Positions 37,132 through 44,014 of a stretch of 64,000 nt of DNA are shown here, piece by piece. The notes under the pieces were generated by a model that saw only the letters and a list, made by a program, of their open reading frames with translations, was not told the origin of the DNA and made no database searches. Where the stretch lies: contig CAYYQN010000002.1 in NCBI GenBank assembly GCA_964473865.1, forward strand, positions 124,001 through 188,000, in the 5' to 3' direction. The number at the start of each line of letters is the position of its first letter. Position 1 is the stretch's first letter. The stretch is from CAIMUX01 sp964473865. Its GTDB lineage: Bacteria > Eisenbacteria > RBG-16-71-46 > CAIMUX01. The position numbers and the translations under genes are program-made.

Positions 37132-38006
37132 TCTCCTGGGCGGCCCCCCTGGCGGGATTGATCCTCCTTCCGGTGGCAGGGGCGGCGCTTGACGCGACCG
37201 CAGAGACCCGCCGGGCGGGTTTTCGCCGCTTCGGGTCGGCGGTGGCCCACCTCGCAGCCGCGTCGTGCGCCGCCCTGCTGGCGATGGTCGCCGGTCACCG
37301 GCCCGGCCCGGCCGGCTGGGACGCCAGCACGACGGTTCTCGTGATGCTTGCAGGCGCGGCCTGGGTGGAAGCGGTGTTTCTCTCCGGGATCCGGGTGCAT
37401 CATCGGAAACCGGCGCTCCGCTCGGCCGGAGGCGGAGATCCCGGCTCGGGCGCTTCCGCGGACGACGGCGGGAGCGGCGCGGCAGGCCCACTCGGAAGCC
37501 TGAGCGCCGATGGTGAGGCGCTGCTTCTGCGGGTGCTCGCGCTCGAGTCGCTACCGGTCGAGCCGATCATGACCCCGCGCGAGCGGATGGCGACAGTCGG
37601 CGCGACGGCGACGGTGTCGGACGCGGTGGAGCGAATGCGCGCCAGCGGGCATGCCCGCCTGCCGGTGGTGGCGGACGGTTCACTCGATCGAATCCTGGGC
37701 GTGGTTCACGCCAAGGACCTGGTGCCGCTGGTCATCGCCGGATCGGGTGCTCCGCTCCGTCGTCAGATCCGCCGCTGTCTGCGCGTGCCGCACGGTCAAC
37801 CGGTGGCCCGGCTCCTCGCCGACTTCCGCCGGAACCGCGTCCATCTCGGCATCGTCACCGATCCTTTGGGCCGTACTCTGGGGCTCGTCACGATGGGGGA
37901 CGTCTTTGCCCACCTGGCCGGCACGCGTGGGAGCGCGGAGTCGGCCCGGGGAGACGGCGGCGCCATCCCGGAAGCGCCTTCCGTCGGGGGAGGGACATCG
38001 CCGTGA
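37128..38006 (+). CDS. CBS-pair membrane protein (CorC/CNNM-related), first of two
   Basis: 292 residues. Two to three N-terminal transmembrane helices, a Gly/Ala-rich linker, then a CBS pair (~145-270) with P-I-M-T-P-R-E-R, the sequence that opens CBS modules in CorC/HlyC proteins. A full DUF21 domain and the C-terminal CorC_HlyC domain are missing. ATG 37128 overlaps ybeY as ATGA. CNNM/CorC proteins are linked to magnesium and cobalt efflux and usually follow ybeY. This gene and the next may work as a pair. Confidence 0.78.
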   Translation: MISWAAPLAGLILLPVAGAALDATAETRRAGFRRFGSAVAHLAAASCAALLAMVAGHRPGPAGWDASTTVLVMLAGAAWVEAVFLSGIRVHHRKPALRSAGGGDPGSGASADDGGSGAAGPLGSLSADGEALLLRVLALESLPVEPIMTPRERMATVGATATVSDAVERMRASGHARLPVVADGSLDRILGVVHAKDLVPLVIAGSGAPLRRQIRRCLRVPHGQPVARLLADFRRNRVHLGIVTDPLGRTLGLVTMGDVFAHLAGTRGSAESARGDGGAIPEAPSVGGGTSP

Positions 38007-39181
38007 CGTTGCCGGCCCCGGTTCTGCTGCCGCTTGCCGTGTCCGTCGTGACCTGCCTGCTGCTGTTCCTGGCGTCCTGGGATGGCGCGGCCCGCCGCCG
38101 CGAACGGTGGAACGACATGGACCGCGGTCCGTCGGTCCAACACGACGCTCTGGAGGTGCGTCTGGCGGCCTGGTTGTTGCTCGGCGCCGCGCTCTGGGGT
38201 CTCTCCCGGACGCGGGGCCACGAGCCGGTCCACGAGCTTTTCGGCCTGGCGGTCGGACTGAGTTTCTTCGCCGCGGCGGGCCTTGCGGCGTTCGGGCTCG
38301 GGATCGTGATCGGACGAAGCCGATTCTTCCCGAGAGGATTGCGCTGGGTCCTCACGCCGTACCACGGACTGGCTGGTTGGATCTTGTGGCTGCGTGCGCT
38401 GGCTCGGCGCCGCGACCTGGTCGCCGGGATCCCCGGAGGGATGACACCCTTTCCGGCGGCGGTGGAGCCGGAGGATGCGCCCCGGCGCGGGGTGCGCGAC
38501 CTGGCCGAGTTCCGGCTGGAAGAGGTCATGATTCCTCGCTCCCAGGTGGATGCCCTCCAGGGATCGGTCTCCGTGGGCGATGCGGCGGCCGAAGTCCGCC
38601 GGAGGCCACACGCGCTCTATCCCGTGAATGGCGACTCGGTGGATCAACCTCTGGGCGTGGTGCGGATCCTCGACCTGGCGGATCCCAGCGCCCGCAATCG
38701 GCCGGTGCGGGAGCTCGTGCGGCCGACGCCGATCCTACCCGAGACGGTGCGGGGGTTGCGGTTGTTCCGCGATCTGGCATCGGCCCCGCTTCCCGCAGCC
38801 CTTGTCGTGGATGAGTATGGCGGCATGGCCGGGCTCGTGACCGTGGAGGACCTGGTCGAGGTCTTGGTGGGCGACCTGGAAGGCGAGCACGAGGTCGTCC
38901 GGGCCCGCATCGTCCGGCGCGACTCGGGCGCGCGGCGCGTTGATGGAGCCTGCACCATCGAGGAATTCAACCGGCGCCTCGGGGCATCGCTGCCTGAGGG
39001 GGAGTACGAGACCGTGGCCGGACTCGTCCTGGATCGGCTGGGCGCGATCCCCCCACCCGGGGAAGAGCTGGAGGTGCCCGGGTTCCGGCTGACCGTGGAA
39101 GAAGCCACCGACCGGCGCATCCTCTGGGTGCGCGCCGAGCGGTCCCTCGACCGGTCGAGTGGGACGGAGACCGGGACGTGA
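38003..39181 (+). CDS. CBS-pair and CorC_HlyC-domain membrane protein, second of two
   Basis: 392 residues. Three or so N-terminal helices (~5-115), then a CBS pair (~165-285: V-M-I-P-R-S-Q-V-D and later V-V-D-E-Y-G-G-M-A-G) and a C-terminal CorC_HlyC domain (~295-380: G-E-Y-E-T-V-A-G with P-P-G-E). V-D-E-Y-G-G is the classic CorC motif. GTG 38003 overlaps the preceding gene as GTGA. Together the two genes look like a split or duplicated CNNM transporter or its regulator. Confidence 0.82.
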   Translation: MTLPAPVLLPLAVSVVTCLLLFLASWDGAARRRERWNDMDRGPSVQHDALEVRLAAWLLLGAALWGLSRTRGHEPVHELFGLAVGLSFFAAAGLAAFGLGIVIGRSRFFPRGLRWVLTPYHGLAGWILWLRALARRRDLVAGIPGGMTPFPAAVEPEDAPRRGVRDLAEFRLEEVMIPRSQVDALQGSVSVGDAAAEVRRRPHALYPVNGDSVDQPLGVVRILDLADPSARNRPVRELVRPTPILPETVRGLRLFRDLASAPLPAALVVDEYGGMAGLVTVEDLVEVLVGDLEGEHEVVRARIVRRDSGARRVDGACTIEEFNRRLGASLPEGEYETVAGLVLDRLGAIPPPGEELEVPGFRLTVEEATDRRILWVRAERSLDRSSGTETGT

Positions 39182-40173
39182 GCACGGCGCTCGTCTCCTG
39201 CGAGGGCCTCGTGTTGCGCAACCTGCGCCACGGGGAGACGAGCCGCATCGCCACCCTCTTCACGCCCGAGCTGGGCAAGATCGGCGTCATCGCCAAGGGC
39301 GCGCGCGATCCGAAGTCGCCCTTCGGCGCCTCCCTCGAGTTCCTCTCCCACGGCACGTACGCGGTGTACTACCGGCCGGGCCGCGATCTGCACTTTCTCC
39401 GCGCGGGTTCGCTGGAACACGAGTTCCGCGGCCTGCTCCGGGACACCACTCGTTTCATCCTGGCCTCGGCTTTCGCCGAATTCCTCGAGCGGGTGCTGCA
39501 CGGCGAGGATCCGGCGCGCGAGCTCTTCGCCTTCGCCCGGCGCGGGCTGGCCGTGCTGGAAACGGCGCCGCAACCGGCGCTGCCGGAGCTCTTCCGGGGG
39601 CTGCAGCTGCGGGTGGCTTCCCTGCTCGGGTACTCGCCGCGGCTGGAGCAGTGCCTGCGCTGTGATCGCGTGGTGGCGCCGGCCGAGACGGAGGCTGCGC
39701 CGGCGAAGGCGGCCTGGACCTTCCTCCCGGCGGAGGGCGGGGTGCTTTGTCCGGCCTGCGCCGGCCGGGAGCAGGCGGAGGCCGGGGTTCGACTCTCGCC
39801 GCGAGCGCTTCGGCGGCTGCGGGCCCTGGCGCTCGGACGCCGCGGCGCGCCCGGGTCCGACAGCGGCGGATTGGCCGCCGCGACGGACCGGATGGCGTCC
39901 GAGGCGGCAAGAGGCTCCCGGGTGGCAGAGGTGGCCGTGAACGGAGAGACGCAGATCGCGGACAGGTTGCGCATTCCGGATCCGGCCTGGGTGGCATGCC
40001 TCGACGGGCTGGTGGAGAGTTTCCTCCGCTATCATCTCGACTCATACCGAGGGCTTCGGGCCCTGGAAGGTCCGGCCGGCAAAGGGCTCGGGACCTCCGG
40101 CGTGGCGACCGGCGGGCTGCGGGAGGGCGGACTTGACCAGGCCCGGCGCTCTCCCTATCCTTCGCCGTCATGA
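39178..40173 (+). CDS. recO: DNA repair protein RecO
   Basis: 331 residues, longer than the usual ~240 because of insertions in the C-terminal half and a Gly-rich tail. The N-terminal OB fold is clear (V-L-R-N-L-R-H-G-E-T-S then G-K-I-G-V-I-A-K-G-A-R). A four-cysteine zinc finger (C-L-R-C and C-P-A-C) lies at ~160-198. RecO loads RecA on SSB-coated DNA with RecR. GTG 39178 overlaps the CBS gene. Last conserved member of the phoH-ybeY block. Confidence 0.92.
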   Translation: MSTALVSCEGLVLRNLRHGETSRIATLFTPELGKIGVIAKGARDPKSPFGASLEFLSHGTYAVYYRPGRDLHFLRAGSLEHEFRGLLRDTTRFILASAFAEFLERVLHGEDPARELFAFARRGLAVLETAPQPALPELFRGLQLRVASLLGYSPRLEQCLRCDRVVAPAETEAAPAKAAWTFLPAEGGVLCPACAGREQAEAGVRLSPRALRRLRALALGRRGAPGSDSGGLAAATDRMASEAARGSRVAEVAVNGETQIADRLRIPDPAWVACLDGLVESFLRYHLDSYRGLRALEGPAGKGLGTSGVATGGLREGGLDQARRSPYPSPS

Positions 40174-40805
40174 ACCGACGTCGTTTCAGGCTCGCGGCGA
40201 GCCTCATGGTCTGCGGTCTCGTGGCGCAGAGCTTTACTGGGGGCTGTTCCCGCCCGCGAGATCCGTTCGACGTCCGGAGTCTTCCCGACGCTCCCTTCTC
40301 GGTGAACACGGCGCTCCTCGGTCCGGTCCAGGTCGATTCCCTGCTGGGGCTTCAGTTCCGACTTCCCGCGGAGTTCCAGCCGGGAAACCCTGAGCGGGTG
40401 GAGCAGATTCGGGAGATGGTGCGCGCGGGGGCGAAGCTGGGAGATCCTTTGGCTCACGATCCCGTCTGGATCTTCGGCGTGCCCGGCAGCGTGGGCATGT
40501 TCAAGGTCGCGCACTTCCGGGAGCCGCCCGCGGGCGGAATGAACGAGGCCTGGATCGACAGGGTGCGGTCGGAGATGGAGGCTCAGGTCAAGCCGGCCAC
40601 GGTGGTGGAGGACCGCTTTCGCGTGGGCGGCCGTATTCCGGTCGTGCGCTTTGTCGTGGGCAATGAGTCGATGGTCCTGGTGCGGGCGATTTGCCAGGTT
40701 CCTGGCCATCCGCCCGGAATGATCGATTGCCTTCTGCCGCGTCCGGATCACGAGCGCCTGGGTCCGGCCGTCGAATCCGCGATCGGCGCGCTGGCACCGC
40801 GATGA
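40170..40805 (+). CDS. Lipoprotein of unknown function
   Basis: 211 residues. Arg-rich start, hydrophobic core, lipobox T-G-G-C (Cys26). The rest is a mixed alpha/beta domain with several Phe/Val strands; no family recognised. ATG 40170 overlaps recO as ATGA, so it is co-expressed with the phoH-recO block. Nothing indicates a specific role. Confidence 0.7.
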   Translation: MNRRRFRLAASLMVCGLVAQSFTGGCSRPRDPFDVRSLPDAPFSVNTALLGPVQVDSLLGLQFRLPAEFQPGNPERVEQIREMVRAGAKLGDPLAHDPVWIFGVPGSVGMFKVAHFREPPAGGMNEAWIDRVRSEMEAQVKPATVVEDRFRVGGRIPVVRFVVGNESMVLVRAICQVPGHPPGMIDCLLPRPDHERLGPAVESAIGALAPR

Positions 40806-40898
40806 GCGCGGCCGCGGGTCGCGGCCTTGGCTCCGGGTAGACCGCTGCCCGCGCCGGTCCGTCCCCGACCGTGAGGGAATTCGCGCGTTCGTGTCCTC

Positions 40899-40927
40899 TT
40901 GACAAGGAAGATCGCGGGGCGTACAAC
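40899..40927 (+). promoter_or_regulatory. Sigma-70 promoter of the pyr operon
   Basis: Perfect TTGACA (40899-40904), 17-base spacer, TACAAC (40922-40927). Transcription should begin near 40934, giving a leader of about 195 bases before pyrR. Confidence 0.8.
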
Positions 40928-40950
40928 ACCATTGCGTCTCGGTGCACACA

Positions 40951-41050
40951 GCCTTTAAGCCGGTCCGGTGAGACCGGCAAGGAGTCTACATGCCGCTTCC
41001 GCTTCTGCTTGGACCCCGCGGGCCGGTGAACGGTCCGAAGCGGGGGTTTT
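40951..41050 (+). promoter_or_regulatory. PyrR-binding leader with terminator-like stem
   Basis: GCCGGT (40959-40964), loop CCGGTGAG and ACCGGC (40973-40978) form the hairpin recognised by PyrR; the conserved U-C-C-x-G-x-G-A-G loop is intact and the preceding C-C-T-T-T-A-A matches actinobacterial pyr leaders. A Shine-Dalgarno AAGGAG (40979-40984) abuts it. Downstream, CCCCGC (41014-41019) can pair with GCGGGG (41040-41045) before GTTTT, a terminator-like stem. GGACC (41011-41015) can instead pair with GGTCC at 41032-41036 or at 40962-40966, so exclusive folds are possible. PyrR with UMP should close the ribosome site and/or favour termination (inference). Confidence 0.75.
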
Positions 41051-41133
41051 CCATACCCGCCCCCGCCTGCCTCCCCCGGACGGCGACTCGGCTTCCGGTC
41101 TCTCTCCCAATCGATGGAGGATCCCCGCGTTGA
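40990..41133 (+). CDS. Predicted 47-residue pyr leader ORF, coupled to pyrR
   Basis: ATG at 40990, five bases after AAGGAG, opens a 47-codon frame (M-P-L-P-L-L-L-G-P) with no known homology. It crosses the terminator-like stem and ends in a TGA that overlaps the TTG start of pyrR as TTGA. Ribosomes translating it would melt the stem and then reach pyrR, so it may be part of the control rather than a functional protein. That it is translated is not proven. Confidence 0.45.
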   Translation: MPLPLLLGPRGPVNGPKRGFSIPAPACLPRTATRLPVSLPIDGGSPR

Positions 41134-41681
41134 AACAGAAGGCGTTCATTGTCAACGAAGACGAGATGCGGCGGGCGATCGTTCGCATCTCCCACGAAAT
41201 CGTCGAACGGAACCGGGGCGTCTCCGACATCGCTCTGGTCGGAATCCGCCGGCGCGGCCTTCCGCTGGCCGAGCGCATCCGCGCCAACATCCGCGCCTTC
41301 GAAAACTCGGAGGTGCCCCTCGGCGCTCTGGACATCACTCTCTACCGGGATGACCTCCAGATGATTGCCGAGCAACCGGTGGTGCGGACGACGGAGATCC
41401 CCTTCTCCGTCGACGATAAGGTGATTGTGCTGGTGGACGACGTTCTGTACACCGGCCGCACGGTGCGGGCCGCGCTGGACGCGCTCATGGACTTCGGCCG
41501 TCCGCGCGTCATTCAGCTGGCCGTCCTGATCGATCGCGGGCACCGGGAGCTGCCGATCCGTGCCGACTATGTCGGGAAGAACGTGCCGACGTCGCGGCGG
41601 GAGGTGGTGAAGGTGAGCCTGCGGGAAGAGGACGGCGTCGATGGCGTGAGCATTGAAGAAGCGGAGGAGGGCCGGGAATGA
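41130..41681 (+). CDS. pyrR: Bifunctional pyr operon regulator PyrR / uracil phosphoribosyltransferase
   Basis: 183 residues from TTG 41130, the usual PyrR length; GGAGG lies 9 bases upstream and longer open frame before it contains the PyrR RNA site. The PRPP motif I-V-L-V-D-D-V-L-Y-T-G-R-T is at 99-111, followed by the D-R-G-H-R-E-L-P segment and basic residues (R-R-E-V) of the RNA-binding face. PyrR binds UMP and the leader hairpin to shut down the operon. First enzyme-coding gene of the operon; overlaps pyrB as ATGA. Confidence 0.95.
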   Translation: MKQKAFIVNEDEMRRAIVRISHEIVERNRGVSDIALVGIRRRGLPLAERIRANIRAFENSEVPLGALDITLYRDDLQMIAEQPVVRTTEIPFSVDDKVIVLVDDVLYTGRTVRAALDALMDFGRPRVIQLAVLIDRGHRELPIRADYVGKNVPTSRREVVKVSLREEDGVDGVSIEEAEEGRE

Positions 41682-42613
41682 TCTTTCGACGGCGGCACCT
41701 GCTCGGGCTGGAGGAACTGACCCGGGAAGAGATCCTCCACATCCTCGACACCGCGCGGACCTTCCGGGAAGTTCTCGACCGCCCGATCAAGAAGGTCCCC
41801 TCGCTGCGCGGGGTCACAGTCTGCAACGCCTTCTATGAGGCGAGCACGCGCACCCGCCTCTCCTTCGAACTGGCGGCCAAGCGTCTCTCGGCCGACACCC
41901 TTTCGTTTTCCACCAGCGGTTCCTCGGTTGCGAAGGGCGAGACGCTTCTCGACACCATTCGCAACATCGAGGCGATGCGGGTCGACATGGTCGTCATCCG
42001 CCATTCGTCGTCGGGAGCGCCGCACTACCTGGCCAGACGGGTGAAGGCGCGGGTCATCAACGCGGGGGACGGCTTCCACGAGCATCCCACCCAGGGACTG
42101 CTCGACCTCTATACGATTCGGGAGCGCTTTCCGGATCTGAACGGTCTGCGGGTCACCATCGTCGGTGACATCGCCCACTCTCGGGTCGCCCGCTCGAACA
42201 TCTGGGCCCTCACGAAGTGCGGTGCGCAGGTCACCTTGTGCGGTCCCTCGACGTTGATGCCGGCGGAGGTGGAACGGACCGGCGTACGGGTGACGCATAG
42301 CCTCGAGGAGGCGGTAGAGGGGGCGCAGGTGGTGATGGCGCTGCGGGTGCAGCGCGAGCGGATGGAAGGCGCGTATCTTCCCTCCACGCGGGAATACGCC
42401 CGAACCTTCGGGATCCACGCCGATCTGCTGCGCCGGGCGGGGCGCCCGGTGGTCATGCACCCGGGACCCATGAATCGCGGCGTGGAGATCGATCCCGAGG
42501 TCGCTGACGGGTCGGATTCGGTGATCCTGGACCAGGTCCAAAACGGAGTGGCCGTGCGCATGGCGGTCCTCTTCCTCACCTGGGGCGGATCGGAAATCGA
42601 GGCGGGCGTATGA
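41678..42613 (+). CDS. pyrB: Aspartate carbamoyltransferase catalytic subunit
   Basis: 311 residues, standard. The carbamoyl-phosphate motif S-T-R-T-R (56-60), S-S-V-A-K-G-E-T (82-89) and H-P-T-Q-G-L-L-D are all intact. It condenses carbamoyl phosphate with aspartate, the first committed step of pyrimidine synthesis. No pyrI regulatory subunit follows, and class B or C trimer forms are more likely. Overlaps pyrR and pyrC by four bases each. Confidence 0.97.
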   Translation: MIFRRRHLLGLEELTREEILHILDTARTFREVLDRPIKKVPSLRGVTVCNAFYEASTRTRLSFELAAKRLSADTLSFSTSGSSVAKGETLLDTIRNIEAMRVDMVVIRHSSSGAPHYLARRVKARVINAGDGFHEHPTQGLLDLYTIRERFPDLNGLRVTIVGDIAHSRVARSNIWALTKCGAQVTLCGPSTLMPAEVERTGVRVTHSLEEAVEGAQVVMALRVQRERMEGAYLPSTREYARTFGIHADLLRRAGRPVVMHPGPMNRGVEIDPEVADGSDSVILDQVQNGVAVRMAVLFLTWGGSEIEAGV

Positions 42614-44010
42614 AGGGCGGTCCGGCGGGAGGCAAGGCGGCGATGAGCGCAAACGGTACGAAGGATCCGATCGCAGTATGGGGCGGCCTCGAGTCGGTCC
42701 TGCTCCAGAACCTCCGGGTTCTGGACCCCGGGGGAACGATGCGGGGTAGTTGTGATCTGTGGATCCGCCACGGTGTCCTGGAGGCCATGGCTCCGGAGCT
42801 TCCCGCGCGGGAAGGTCCCTCGATCGACTTCGGCGGGGCGCTGGTCCTGCCCGGGCTCTTCGACATGCACGTCCACTTCCGCGAGCCGGGGGGAGAGGAC
42901 TCCGAGACAATCGCCTCCGGCGCCCGGGCGGCGGCGCGCGGCGGTTTCACCGGCGTGGCCTGTATGCCCAACACCCCGGTGCGAATCGACGGCCGGCCGA
43001 CGATCGATCTGGTCCACGCGCGGGCGCGCGAGGCTTGCGGCACCCGGGTCTATCCGGTGGGGGCGATGACGCGGAATCTGGAGGGAAAGCTGCTCACCGA
43101 GATGGCTGAGTTGAAGGATGCCGGTGCCGTAGCCGTCTCCGACGACGGCCACCCGGTGGAAAACAGCGAAGTCATGCGGCGCGGGATGGAGTACGCCCGG
43201 ATGTGCGGCCTCACAGTCCTCTCGCACTCGGAGGATCGATCGCTTCGCGGCAACGGCGTCATGCACGAGGGATACTGGTCGACGGTGCTGGGCCTGCGCG
43301 GGATTCCGGCCGCGAGCGAGGAAGTCGGAGTCGCGCGCGACCTGGCGCTTTGCGAGCTGACCGGCGCCCGGCTCCATCTCTGTCATCTGAGCACGCGGAC
43401 CGGCGTGGAGCTGCTCAGGCGGGCGAAGGAGAAAGGCCTGCCGGTCACCGCCGAGGCGGCGCCGCATCACCTCGCCCTGGACCACTCCAGCCTCCGCTCC
43501 TACGACAGCAGCTTCAAGATGAACCCTCCGTTGCGGACTGCGGAGGATGTCGCCGCCCTGCGGGAAGCCGTCAAGTCGGGGCTCATCGACGCGATCGCCA
43601 CGGACCACGCGCCGCATGCTCCGGTGCTCAAGGACGGGGAGTTGGACCAGGCCCCGTTTGGAGCGATCGGCCTGGAGACTTCGTTCGGAGTCTGCCACCG
43701 CGTCCTGGTGGAAGAGTCGGGAATGGAGCTGGCGGATCTGGTGGAGCGGATGGCGGTGGCGCCGCGCCGGATCCTGGGCCTTCCCGGAGGACGACTCGAG
43801 GTGGGGAAGCCGGCGGACCTCACGATCCTCGATCTGGACTGGCAATGGACCGTCGATCCCGGCGCGTTTGCCTCGTTGAGCCGCAACTGTCCGTTTGCCG
43901 GCTGGACGCTGAAGGGGAAGGTCCTTCTCACCGTGGCCGCGGGACGATTCACCCACGCGGCGGTGTCACCTCCGGCGGCGGGCGAGCGGGTTCCCGGCGC
44001 CCGCGGCTAG
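42610..44010 (+). CDS. pyrC: Dihydroorotase (class I)
   Basis: 466 residues, the class I length; class II enzymes are ~350. Zinc ligands are in D-M-H-V-H-F-R-E-P-G (His87, His89), and A-T-D-H-A-P-H holds the catalytic aspartate. It closes carbamoyl aspartate to dihydroorotate. The N-terminal ~27 residues are an unusual lead before L-L-Q-N-L-R-V. ATG 42610 overlaps pyrB. Class I PyrC is often complexed with ATCase. Confidence 0.96.
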   Translation: MKGGPAGGKAAMSANGTKDPIAVWGGLESVLLQNLRVLDPGGTMRGSCDLWIRHGVLEAMAPELPAREGPSIDFGGALVLPGLFDMHVHFREPGGEDSETIASGARAAARGGFTGVACMPNTPVRIDGRPTIDLVHARAREACGTRVYPVGAMTRNLEGKLLTEMAELKDAGAVAVSDDGHPVENSEVMRRGMEYARMCGLTVLSHSEDRSLRGNGVMHEGYWSTVLGLRGIPAASEEVGVARDLALCELTGARLHLCHLSTRTGVELLRRAKEKGLPVTAEAAPHHLALDHSSLRSYDSSFKMNPPLRTAEDVAALREAVKSGLIDAIATDHAPHAPVLKDGELDQAPFGAIGLETSFGVCHRVLVEESGMELADLVERMAVAPRRILGLPGGRLEVGKPADLTILDLDWQWTVDPGAFASLSRNCPFAGWTLKGKVLLTVAAGRFTHAAVSPPAAGERVPGARG

Positions 44011-44014
44011 CAGG

